A stretch of 55,504 nt of DNA from Marinobacter vinifirmus. Its GTDB lineage: Bacteria; Pseudomonadota; Gammaproteobacteria; Pseudomonadales; Oleiphilaceae. The stretch is from contig NZ_NEFY01000016.1 of the NCBI RefSeq assembly GCF_002258215.1, positions 1-55,504 on the forward strand, read 5' to 3'. The notes under the pieces are model-generated. The model made no database searches. It was not told the DNA's origin and saw nothing but the letters and a program-made list of their open reading frames with translations. A program made the translations under genes and the position numbers. Positions within the stretch are counted from its first letter, which is position 1; the number at the start of each line of letters is the position of its first letter. Below are positions 24,067-32,686 of this stretch, piece by piece.

Positions 24067-24101
24067 GTGGAACCGGGATTTCAAGGCCCCGGGTCCGGAA
24101 G

Positions 24102-24126
24102 AAAAAAGTCCCGGAAAACCCGGGAC
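24102..24126 (-). terminator. intrinsic terminator after the acyl-CoA dehydrogenase gene
   Basis: On the minus strand GTCCCGG and CCGGGAC pair around a TTTT loop and are followed by six T (24107-24102). It serves the minus-strand gene ending at 24142. Confidence 0.85.
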
Positions 24127-24141
24127 CGGAAGTTACCGAGG

Positions 24142-25962
24142 TTACCCGGTAAAGGCCATGTTCTCGGCTTCAATCTGCATCAGGCTGCGGGTCGGGCTGA
24201 GCATGCTGGTGGCATGAGTCTGGGCCCGGGGCAGCAAGCGCTCGTAGTAGAACTCGGCGGTGTTGAGCTTGGTCTGGTAGAAGGATTCAGACTCATCACC
24301 GCCATTATCCAGTTTATCCACAGCCACGGCGGACTGGCGCAGCCACATGTAGGCCATGCTCACGTAGCCGCTGTACATCAGGAAGTCGTAGGCTGCGGCG
24401 CTGACCACATCCCGGTCTTTGCGGGCCGCCAGCATCACCCGTACCGTCAGCACGTTCCACTGGGCGGTGAGTTTCAGCAGCTCCACGGCCATCGGGCGCA
24501 GGCGTTTGTCGGTCAGGTGTTTGCGGGCAAAGTTGGCCACCTTGAAGGTGAACTCGCGCACCGCGCCACCCTGGGTCATCAGTAATACCTTACGGCCCAG
24601 CAGGTCCAGGGCCTGGATACCGGTGGTGCCTTCGTACAGGGTGGCAATACGGGTATCGCGGGCGATCTGTTCCATACCGTGTTCGCGGATGTAACCGTGG
24701 CCGCCGAACACCTGCATCCCCAGGTTGGCCGCTTCACAACCCAGTTCGGTCAGAAAACCTTTCAGGATCGGGGTCAGGAAGCCCAGTTTGTCGTCGTACT
24801 TCTCGGCTTTTTCAGTATCACCTGCGGTATGGGCTTCAACCATGTGGTCGGCTACCCGGGCCGCGTAATAGAGCATGGCCCGGCCACCTTCGGCGATGGC
24901 TTTCTGGGTCAGCAGCATGCGCCGAACATCGGCGTGGTGAATCAGGCTGTCGGCCACCTGGTCCGGCTCTTTCTTGCCAGACAGCGCGCGCATGGAGCGG
25001 CGTTCTTTGGCATAGTCCAGCGCCCACTGGTAAGACAGCTCGGCCGGCCCCACGCCCTGAATGGCGGTACCAATCCGGGCGGTGTTCATAAAGGTGAACA
25101 TGCACTCCAGGCCCTGGTTTTCCGGGCCGATCAGGTAACCGGTGGCGCCGTCAAAGTTCATTAAGCAAGTAGCGGACGCCTTGATGCCCATTTTCTTTTC
25201 CAGGCTGCCGCAGCTTACGCCGTTGCGCTCGCCCACACCGCCATCGGCGGCCGGCATGAACTTGGGCACAATGAACAGGCTGATGCCCTTGGTGCCTTTC
25301 GGGGCATCCGGCAGGCGGGCCAGGACAATGTGGACAATGTTCTCGGTCAGGTCATGCTCGCCGGAGGAGATAAAGATCTTGGTGCCGGTCAGTTTGTAGC
25401 TGCCATCGCCCTGGGGTTCGGCCCTGGTTTTCACCTGGCCCAGGTCGGTACCGCACTGGGGTTCGGTCAGGCACATGGTGCCACCCCAGCGGCCTTCGGT
25501 GAGGGGCACCAGGTAGGTTTGTTTCTGCTCGTCCGTACCGTGCAGGAAGATGGTGTTCATGGCACCCAGCGACAACCCCGGGTACATGGAGAACGACCAG
25601 TTGGCCGTGCCCATCATTTCCTGCTTGAACAGGCCCATGGAAGCGGGCAGGCCCTGGCCACCAAACTCTTCGGGGGCAGACAAGCCCTGCCAGCCACCCA
25701 TCACATACTGCTGGTAGGCTTCTTTGTAGCCCTTGGGGGTGATTACTTCGCCATTTTCCAGCTTGCAGCCTTCTTCGTCGCCGCTCTGGTACAGGGGGCT
25801 CAGCACTTCTTCACAGAAGCGGCCACACTCGGTAAGGATTGCATCTACAATGTCCGGAGTGGCGTTTTCGCCGGAGGCCAGGCCCTGGTAATGGGTCGGG
25901 TAGTCGAATACATCACTCAGCAGGAATTTCATGTCCCGCAGGGGCGCTTTATACACAGGCAT
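24142..25962 (-). CDS. acyl-CoA dehydrogenase
   Basis: A 606-residue FAD enzyme of the large acyl-CoA dehydrogenase class (the roughly 600-residue type with an extra C-terminal domain). It would catalyse the first, alpha-beta dehydrogenation step of fatty acyl-CoA oxidation. Visible features are the substrate and FAD loop TMCLTEPQCGTDLGQVKTRA, KIFISSGEHDLTENIVHIV, the YIREHGMEQIARDTRI segment and LYEGTTGIQALDLLGRK, in which the glutamate corresponds to the catalytic base. It is a single gene, divergent from the lipoprotein-RND operon. Chain-length preference cannot be read from the sequence. Confidence 0.92.
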   Translation of the reverse strand: MPVYKAPLRDMKFLLSDVFDYPTHYQGLASGENATPDIVDAILTECGRFCEEVLSPLYQSGDEEGCKLENGEVITPKGYKEAYQQYVMGGWQGLSAPEEFGGQGLPASMGLFKQEMMGTANWSFSMYPGLSLGAMNTIFLHGTDEQKQTYLVPLTEGRWGGTMCLTEPQCGTDLGQVKTRAEPQGDGSYKLTGTKIFISSGEHDLTENIVHIVLARLPDAPKGTKGISLFIVPKFMPAADGGVGERNGVSCGSLEKKMGIKASATCLMNFDGATGYLIGPENQGLECMFTFMNTARIGTAIQGVGPAELSYQWALDYAKERRSMRALSGKKEPDQVADSLIHHADVRRMLLTQKAIAEGGRAMLYYAARVADHMVEAHTAGDTEKAEKYDDKLGFLTPILKGFLTELGCEAANLGMQVFGGHGYIREHGMEQIARDTRIATLYEGTTGIQALDLLGRKVLLMTQGGAVREFTFKVANFARKHLTDKRLRPMAVELLKLTAQWNVLTVRVMLAARKDRDVVSAAAYDFLMYSGYVSMAYMWLRQSAVAVDKLDNGGDESESFYQTKLNTAEFYYERLLPRAQTHATSMLSPTRSLMQIEAENMAFTG

Positions 25963-26193
25963 AGCCGGTCCTCGTTTAATCTCAGTCCGATTCGTGCGGG
26001 CCCGAAAGCCCGGATGAGTGCAGTTTTACGGGATTCCCGTGGGGCTGCCATTGACGGAAAGCGCCTGAATGGCTGTCAGAATGGACAATTGGCTGAAATG
26101 ACGCAGTGGCGATTTTCTGATCGGAAACGGCAAGCAGGCCGTAGATCTCTGCACTGTCAGGCTGTTCTGGCGTTAACCCGGAGTGTAAAAGTC

Positions 26194-26778
26194 ATGCAAA
26201 ATTCCCGGATGCGACCCAAGGCCAGTGGTCTGGGGCCGTTGAGTCTTATATTGTTGATGTCTCTGGTGCTGGCAGGCTGTGCCGGGCCCGCACTGGATGA
26301 TTACCAGAGCACCGGGCCAGACCTGGTGCCAAGCCAGTTCTTTACCGGCGAACTTTCTGCCCGGGGTGTGGTCAAGGACTTCTCCGGCGAGGTCATCCGC
26401 ACCTTCGATGCGGATATCGTGGCCAGCTGGGACGACAACGGGGTGGGCACCCTGGATGAAGTGTTCCGTTTCGATGATGGCGAAGAGCAGACCCGGGTCT
26501 GGACCCTGACGCCATCGGAGCAGGGCTACCACGCCGAGGCTGGCGATGTCGTCGAACCGGGCACCATGCGCTGGCAGGGCAATGCCATCCACATGAACTA
26601 TGTTCTGCGGGTGTCATACGGCGATGGCACGATTGATGTCAGAATGGACGACTGGATGTATCTGGTTACCCCCGATACCCTGATCAACCAGACCACCATG
26701 AGCAAGTGGGGTGTGGACGTCGGGGAAGTGGTACTGGTGATCCAGAAAAAAGGCGCGGGGCCGGCTCCGCAATCCTGA
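26194..26778 (+). CDS. DUF3833-like lipoprotein
   Basis: A 194-residue lipoprotein. A hydrophobic signal (LGPLSLILLMSLVLAGC) puts the lipidated cysteine near residue 28. The mature part reads as beta-rich (FFTGELSARGVVKDFSGEVI, then RVSYGDGTIDVRMDDWMYLV), a pattern I associate with DUF3833, a lipocalin-like family of unknown function. The ATG at 26194 has GGAG about 10 nt upstream; ATG 26209 is an alternative. The RND adaptor gene follows after 30 nt, so it is probably the first gene of the efflux operon. Confidence 0.72.
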   Translation: MQNSRMRPKASGLGPLSLILLMSLVLAGCAGPALDDYQSTGPDLVPSQFFTGELSARGVVKDFSGEVIRTFDADIVASWDDNGVGTLDEVFRFDDGEEQTRVWTLTPSEQGYHAEAGDVVEPGTMRWQGNAIHMNYVLRVSYGDGTIDVRMDDWMYLVTPDTLINQTTMSKWGVDVGEVVLVIQKKGAGPAPQS

Positions 26779-26808
26779 TAACAGAATACGGACAGGTAAC
26801 AGATACCC

Positions 26809-27903
26809 ATGTGGAAGCAATGGCTGGTGGCGCTTGTGTTGGTCGGAGTTGTGGTGGCAGGTGCCGGCGTGTATCTGAGCCTGGAAGACCCGGCTGATGC
26901 GGAAGCCGAAGACGAACCCACGGCATCCACGGTAAATATCTCGGCACCGGAAATGCGCAGGGTGCGGGATGAGGTATCGGCCGTTGCCAACCTGAATGCC
27001 ATGGATGCGGTGGCCCTGACCACCGAAGTCAGCGGTCGGGTAGTGGAACTCAACCTGCAAACCGGGCGCAAGGTGCAGCAAGGTGATGTACTGGTGCGGC
27101 TGGATGATCGCCAGGCGACAGCCGACCTGGCCGTAATTGAAGCCCAGCTGGCAGACGCCCGCCGGCAATATGACCGGGCCCGCAGCCTGCGGGCCAATAA
27201 CAGCGTATCCCAGTCCCAGGTGGACGAGCTGAGAACTGCGGTGGATGTTGCCATTGCCCAGCGCGAAGCAGCCCGGGTCCGGCTTCAGAACCACCGGATT
27301 GAAGCGCCGTTCTCCGGTGTGGTCGGGCTGTCGGACATCAGTGTGGGCGCCTACCTGCAAGCCGGCACCGTGATCACCACCCTGGATTCCACGGATCAGC
27401 TGGAACTGAACTTTGCAGTGCCCGAGCGGTTTGTCGGACAGGTTCAGCTGGGCCAGCCGGTGCGGGCCACCTCTCCGGCATTCCCCGATGAAATCTTTGA
27501 AGGCGAGCTGGTAGAGCTGGCTACCCGCATCAGCGAGCTGAGCCGCACCCTGGCGGTGCGGGCCCTGATTGATAACCCCGATGGCCGCTTGCGACCGGGC
27601 CAGTTTATGTCCGCCTCTTTGACCCTGCAGGAACGGGAAGGCCTGGTGGTACCGGAGCAGGCGGTGATGCTGCGGGGCGACCAGAAATACGTATTCGTGG
27701 CCGAAGATGGCCAGGCCCGCCGGGTTTCGGTAAAAACCGGCAGCCGCCTGCCTGGATGGGTGGAAGTCACCGATGGCCTGACCATGGAAGATGCGGTGAT
27801 TATTACCGGCCAGGACCGGCTGAGTTCCGGCAACCGGGTTCGGGTGATCGAGTCAGGCCTTGCCATTCCGGAGAACCGGTTCGACTCTGTGCAGGGGTCC
27901 TGA
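26809..27903 (+). CDS. RND efflux periplasmic adaptor (membrane fusion protein)
   Basis: A 364-residue adaptor that would connect an inner-membrane RND pump to an outer-membrane channel. An N-terminal membrane anchor (LVALVLVGVVVAGAGVYLSL) is followed by the split lipoyl domain (TEVSGRVVELNLQTGRKVQQ and later RIEAPFSGVVGLSDISVGAY), an alpha-hairpin between them (about 105-160) and beta-barrel and membrane-proximal domains. Its gene lies three nt before the RND pump gene, so the two are one unit. Substrate is unknown. The matching outer-membrane factor is not encoded here, so a general TolC-like channel is likely used. Confidence 0.92.
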   Translation: MWKQWLVALVLVGVVVAGAGVYLSLEDPADAEAEDEPTASTVNISAPEMRRVRDEVSAVANLNAMDAVALTTEVSGRVVELNLQTGRKVQQGDVLVRLDDRQATADLAVIEAQLADARRQYDRARSLRANNSVSQSQVDELRTAVDVAIAQREAARVRLQNHRIEAPFSGVVGLSDISVGAYLQAGTVITTLDSTDQLELNFAVPERFVGQVQLGQPVRATSPAFPDEIFEGELVELATRISELSRTLAVRALIDNPDGRLRPGQFMSASLTLQEREGLVVPEQAVMLRGDQKYVFVAEDGQARRVSVKTGSRLPGWVEVTDGLTMEDAVIITGQDRLSSGNRVRVIESGLAIPENRFDSVQGS

Positions 27904-27906
27904 GCC

Positions 27907-30900
27907 ATGGTGCTGTCAGACGTCTCCATCAAGCGCCCGGTCTTCGCCACGGTTCTGAGCCTGCTGATTGTTGTGTTCGGGTTGTCCGCCCTGATGGGCC
28001 TGCCGGTTCGGGAGTATCCGGATATCGACCCGCCAGTGGTCTCGGTGTCCACCGATTACACCGGTGCCGCCGCCGAAGTGGTGGATACCCAGATTACCCA
28101 GGTGATCGAAGGCGCCATCAGTGGCATTGAAGGTATCCGCTCTATTGAGTCTTCCACCGAGCAGGGCGAATCCCGCACCACCATCGAGTTCAACACCTCC
28201 CGCGATATCGACATTGCTGCCAACGATGTGCGTGATGCCGTCTCCCGGGTGTTGAACCAGATGCCGGACGAAGCCGATCCGCCGGTGGTTCGCAAGGCCG
28301 ATTCCGATGCCCGGCCGATGATGTGGATAACTCTGACCAGCGAAGTCTGGGATGCCGCCGAACTGAGTGATTTTGCCGACCGGGTGCTGAGCGACCGGTT
28401 GTCGGTGCTCGATGGTGTGGCCGATGTGCGCATCGGTGGCGAACGCCGCTATGCCATCCGGGTCTGGCTTGACCGGGAACGGCTGGCGGCCCGCAATATC
28501 ACAGTGGCGGAGGTCGAACAGGCTCTGCGGGCCAACAACGTGGAATTACCCGCCGGTTCGGTGGATTCCTCCACCCGCAACTTTACCGTGCGGGCCGAGG
28601 GCCGGTTATCCACAGTGGAAGAATTCCGTAACCTGGTCGTACGCCGGGATGGCAACGACCTGCTGCGACTGGGTGAAGTAGCCAACGTGCAGATGGGTGT
28701 GGAATCGGATATCGGCCGCCTGCGGGCTGCCGGCCGCACGGCCATTGGCATGGGGGTTATCCGCCAGTCCAAGGCCAATACCGTTGCGGTGTCTGACGGC
28801 GTGCGGGCCGAGCTGGACAAGATCCGTGAAACCCTGCCACCGGAAGTGTCGATTAGCGAAAGCTACGACGAATCTATCTTTATCCGTGCTTCCATCAAGG
28901 AAGTGCTGGTGACCCTGGCGATCTCGGTATCGCTGGTCATCCTGGTGATTTTCCTGTTCCTGCGGTCCTGGCGTGCCACGTTGATTCCGGCGGTCACCAT
29001 TCCGGTGGCGGTCATCGGTGCCTTTATCGGCCTGGGCTTTCTGGGCTTTTCCATCAACGTACTGACCCTGCTGGCGGTAATCCTGGCCATCGGCCTGGTG
29101 GTGGATGACGCCATCGTGATGCTGGAGAACATCCAGCGCCGGATTGATGAAGGCGAGCCACCGTTGCTGGCGGCCTATCGTGGTGCCAAGCAGGTTGCCT
29201 TTGCGGTCATTGCCACTACCCTGACGCTGGTGGCGGTGTTTGTGCCCATCTCGTTTATGGGCGGTAACGTGGGCCGGTTGTTTGCCGAGTTCGGGTTTAC
29301 CCTGGCGGCGGCTGTGATCTTCTCCAGCCTGGTGGCGCTCACCCTGGCCCCGATGCTGTGTTCCAAGTGGTTGCGCCACAGTCCGGAATCGGCGGAAGGC
29401 CACCGGCTCTGGGCCTTCAGCGAGAAGGTGCTCAATGGCCTGACCAACGGCTACAAGCGCCTGCTGGAGTTTTCCCTGAACCAGCCCGGCCTGTTGCTGG
29501 GCCTGGGGATTGCCGGGCTGATCGTGGCGGCGGTGATTTATCCCCGCTTGCCGCAGGAACTGGCGCCCATTGAAGACCGTGGCGTAATCATCATGCCCAC
29601 CAGTGCGCCCCGGGGCTCCACCGTCGAATATACCGACCACTTCGTGCAGCAGGCCGAGCAGCGGTTGCTGACCTACCTGGAGGAGGGCACCGCCGAGCGG
29701 TTACTTTCCATTGTCGGTTTCCGGGATGAAGAAGACAGCGCCTTCATGATCATGGGGTTGGTGCCCTGGGAGCAGCGGAATATCAAGCAACAGCAGGTGA
29801 CTACGGATATCCGTGACAAGCTGTCGGATATATCCGGTGCCCGCATCAACGTCATCAACCCGCCAGGCCTTGGCCAGCGGGGCTTCAGCCAGCCGGTGGA
29901 ATTTGTGATTGCCGGCCCGGACTACGAATCGGTCCAGGCCTGGAGTGAAGAGATCATGGAGCGGGCCAGGGAAAACCCGAACCTGCTGAATGTGGATACC
30001 GATTTCGAACTTACCCGCCCGGAACTCCGGGTGAACATCGACCGCGACAGGGCGGCCGACCTGGATATTACCGTGCAGGATGTCGGGCTCACCCTGCAGA
30101 CCATGCTGGCGTCCCGACAGGTGACCACCTACCTGGACCGGGGCCAGGAGTACGATGTGATTATCCAGGCCGAGGATGCCAACCGCGCCACTCCGGATGA
30201 CCTGGAGCAGATTTTCCTGCGGCCTAGGGCAGGGGGGGAGCTGATCCCCCTGAAAGCCCTGGTGTCGGTGGAGGAAATTGGTGCTAACCCGGATCTGCGC
30301 CGGATCGACCGCCTGCCGGCGGTGGTGATCAGCGCTTCCCTGGCCGATGGCTACGATCTGGGTACGGCCCTGAATTACCTGAATAACCTGGCTGTGGATA
30401 ACTTGCCGCCGGAAGCCCGGCTGAGTTACAAGGGCTTGTCCCGGGAATTCGAGGATTCCTCGGCGGCCATCTTTATCACCTTTGCCCTGGCCTTTGTGAT
30501 TGTGTTCCTGGTGCTGGCGGCCCAGTTTGAAAGCTGGATTCACCCGATGATCATCATGCTGTCGGTGCCCCTGGCGGTTACCGGTGCGCTGATTGCCCTG
30601 GCCTGGTCCGGCATCAGCCTGAACATCTACAGCCAGATCGGGATCATCATGTTGCTGGGGTTGATGGCCAAGAATGGTATCCTGATCGTGGAATTCGCCA
30701 ACCAGCTGCGGGACAAAGGTTACAGTGTGCGGGATGCCATTCTGGAAGGCGCGACGCTGCGCTTCCGCCCGGTACTGATGACCACCATCTCCACCGTGTT
30801 CGGTGCGGTACCCCTGGTGATTGCCACCGGGGCCGGTGCGGAAAGCCGGGCGGCGATCGGTATGGTGATTCTGGGCGGGCTGATCTTCGCCACCACCCTG

Positions 30901-31053
30901 ACCCTGTTTATTATCCCGGTGCTGTATAACCTGCTGGCCCGGTTCGCCAAGTCTGCCAACGCGGTGGAAAAAGAGCTGGACCGGCTGGCGGCCGGCCCGT
31001 CCGGGGGCTCCGGCCTGGCAAGCAGCCCGGCAAAGAAGGCCGATGAGTTCTGA
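27907..31053 (+). CDS. RND-family efflux pump permease
   Basis: A 1048-residue, 12-transmembrane proton-driven pump of the HAE1 type (AcrB/MexB class). The proton-relay residues are visible: D400-D401 in LVVDDAIVMLENI and K922 in LMAKNGILIVEFANQLRD. Two large periplasmic loops follow TM1 and TM7 as in the family. The N-terminus (SDVSIKRPVFATVLSLL) is typical. It follows the adaptor gene by three nt and its stop overlaps the start of the MFS gene (TGATG). It probably exports hydrophobic compounds or drugs; the substrate cannot be told from sequence. Confidence 0.94.
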   Translation: MVLSDVSIKRPVFATVLSLLIVVFGLSALMGLPVREYPDIDPPVVSVSTDYTGAAAEVVDTQITQVIEGAISGIEGIRSIESSTEQGESRTTIEFNTSRDIDIAANDVRDAVSRVLNQMPDEADPPVVRKADSDARPMMWITLTSEVWDAAELSDFADRVLSDRLSVLDGVADVRIGGERRYAIRVWLDRERLAARNITVAEVEQALRANNVELPAGSVDSSTRNFTVRAEGRLSTVEEFRNLVVRRDGNDLLRLGEVANVQMGVESDIGRLRAAGRTAIGMGVIRQSKANTVAVSDGVRAELDKIRETLPPEVSISESYDESIFIRASIKEVLVTLAISVSLVILVIFLFLRSWRATLIPAVTIPVAVIGAFIGLGFLGFSINVLTLLAVILAIGLVVDDAIVMLENIQRRIDEGEPPLLAAYRGAKQVAFAVIATTLTLVAVFVPISFMGGNVGRLFAEFGFTLAAAVIFSSLVALTLAPMLCSKWLRHSPESAEGHRLWAFSEKVLNGLTNGYKRLLEFSLNQPGLLLGLGIAGLIVAAVIYPRLPQELAPIEDRGVIIMPTSAPRGSTVEYTDHFVQQAEQRLLTYLEEGTAERLLSIVGFRDEEDSAFMIMGLVPWEQRNIKQQQVTTDIRDKLSDISGARINVINPPGLGQRGFSQPVEFVIAGPDYESVQAWSEEIMERARENPNLLNVDTDFELTRPELRVNIDRDRAADLDITVQDVGLTLQTMLASRQVTTYLDRGQEYDVIIQAEDANRATPDDLEQIFLRPRAGGELIPLKALVSVEEIGANPDLRRIDRLPAVVISASLADGYDLGTALNYLNNLAVDNLPPEARLSYKGLSREFEDSSAAIFITFALAFVIVFLVLAAQFESWIHPMIIMLSVPLAVTGALIALAWSGISLNIYSQIGIIMLLGLMAKNGILIVEFANQLRDKGYSVRDAILEGATLRFRPVLMTTISTVFGAVPLVIATGAGAESRAAIGMVILGGLIFATTLTLFIIPVLYNLLARFAKSANAVEKELDRLAAGPSGGSGLASSPAKKADEF

Positions 31054-32348
31054 TGCCTGTGCACAGCCAGTTCCGGTTGCTGGGCCAGCGGCGGTTTCTG
31101 CCGTTCTACCTGACCCAGTTTTCCGGTGCCTTTAACGACAACCTGTACAAGAATGCCCTGCTGTTGCTGATCACCTATCAGGCGGGTGGCCTGATGGGCT
31201 TGTCGGTCAATGTGGTGGTCAATATTGCCGCCTTCCTGTTTATCCTGCCGTTTTTCCTGTTCTCCGGCATTGCCGGCCAGATGGCAGACCGCTATGAAAA
31301 GGCCTGGATTATCCGCCGGGTCAAGGCGGCGGAAATCGGCATCATGTCCCTGGCCGCGCTGGCTTTGTGGTTTGGCTGGTACGAACTGCTGCTGGTGTTG
31401 TTGTTCCTGATGGGCGCGCAGTCCACGTTCTTCGGGCCGGTGAAATACTCCATCCTGCCCCGGGTGCTGGCAAACGACGAACTGGTGGGTGGCAACGGCC
31501 TGGTCAGCATGGGGACCTTCGTGGCCATTCTTCTGGGCACTATTGCCGCCGGTGTTATCGCCGGTGCGGAGCAGGCGGCCCGTATTACTGCTGTGGCCGT
31601 GCTGGTGATGGCGGTGCTGGGCTACCTGGCGGCGCGCAAGGTACCGGATACCCGGGATGAAGCACCGGAAGTGATGGTGCGTTTCCGGCCCTTGCTGGAA
31701 ACCTGGCGGCTGATGGCCGTGGCCCGGGAACGCCCCAAAGTGTTGGGGGCGATCCTGGCTATTTCCTGGTTCTGGTTCCTGGGCGCGGCGTACCTGACCC
31801 AGTTTCCCAACTTTGCCAAAACCTGGCTGGCGGGTGACGAAACCGTGGTCACCTTGCTGCTGGCCATGTTCATTGTGGGTATCTCCGCAGGCTCCATGCT
31901 GTGCGAACGGCTGACCAAGCATCGAATAACCCTGGCGCCGGTACCCTGGGGCGCCCTGGGCCTGACCTTGCTGGGCATTGACCTGTTCTTTGCGGTACCG
32001 GCCAACCCGGAACCGTCCACCTGGCTCAGTCTGATGACGGAGCCTGTGTATATCCGGGTGTTGCTGGACCTGGTGGGAATCGGCATCTGCGGTGGCCTGT
32101 TCATTGTGCCGCTGTATGCGTTTATCCAGTATGAAACCCCGGATCACAAGCGGGCCCGCATTATTGCTGCCCTGAATGTGATCAATTCCCTGTTCATGGT
32201 GGCCAGTGCCATTGCCGGTATCCTGGTGCTCGGGGTCTTTGGCCTAGGAATCCCGACCTTTTTCCTGATCTTATCCTTGGTGAATGCGCTGGTGTGGGTA
32301 AGTGTGCTGGGGCTCCGGCGCCGTGCCGCCCAACCTGTGGATAATTAA
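31053..32348 (+). CDS. MFS transporter, LplT/Aas type
   Basis: A 431-residue protein with about 12 transmembrane segments. The start (FLPFYLTQFSGAFNDNLYKN) and the loop GPVKYSILPRVLANDELVGG are characteristic of the lysophospholipid transporter LplT and of the membrane half of Aas-type fusions. These flip lyso-phosphatidylethanolamine across the inner membrane for re-acylation. The acyltransferase part is absent, so this is a stand-alone transporter. Its ATG overlaps the RND pump stop codon, so it is translated with the efflux genes, which may point to a link between membrane repair and solvent or drug efflux. Confidence 0.82.
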   Translation: MPVHSQFRLLGQRRFLPFYLTQFSGAFNDNLYKNALLLLITYQAGGLMGLSVNVVVNIAAFLFILPFFLFSGIAGQMADRYEKAWIIRRVKAAEIGIMSLAALALWFGWYELLLVLLFLMGAQSTFFGPVKYSILPRVLANDELVGGNGLVSMGTFVAILLGTIAAGVIAGAEQAARITAVAVLVMAVLGYLAARKVPDTRDEAPEVMVRFRPLLETWRLMAVARERPKVLGAILAISWFWFLGAAYLTQFPNFAKTWLAGDETVVTLLLAMFIVGISAGSMLCERLTKHRITLAPVPWGALGLTLLGIDLFFAVPANPEPSTWLSLMTEPVYIRVLLDLVGIGICGGLFIVPLYAFIQYETPDHKRARIIAALNVINSLFMVASAIAGILVLGVFGLGIPTFFLILSLVNALVWVSVLGLRRRAAQPVDN

Positions 32349-32686
32349 TGGGAAAAGCTACGGATAACCGTTGAATCGTTTTTTATAAATACAATAATAA
32401 CAGTAGGTTATGGTCGTAAAACCGGGTCTGAGAAGCCTTTGTAAATGTGGATAACTTTCTTGAAAACTTTTCTGAACTGCTGGCTACAAGCTTCTGAAAA
32501 GCGGAAAGTTTCGGTTTTTACCCAGTCTGAAACCCCTGGCCGGCCCCCGTTTATACACAGCTCCCGGATTAATCGCCTTTCGGATACCCGAAGTTCTGGT
32601 TAAAATTTGCACATTCTGACTGTAATTTCCCGGGCGAGGCGTTATACTCGCCGCCCTGTTTTTTTCCCCGATTTCCGAGGTGTAGT
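32336..32686. other. candidate chromosomal origin region upstream of mnmG
   Basis: This largely gene-free region contains three DnaA-box matches: TGTGGATAA at 32336-32344 (just inside the MFS gene end) and at 32446-32454, and TTATACACA at 32551-32559. An AT-rich tract at 32378-32401 (TTTTTTATAAATACAATAAT) lies between the first two. E. coli and Vibrio oriC adjoin mnmG (gidA), and parAB are also next door here. DnaA-type boxes also occur by chance elsewhere in the window, so function is not proven. A promoter for mnmG should lie near 32,600-32,660. Confidence 0.45.

Noticed and set aside
25330..26193. Long N-terminal extension of the DUF3833-like lipoprotein gene
   Set aside because: It runs antisense through the acyl-CoA dehydrogenase gene; the lipoprotein signal peptide fixes the start near 26194.
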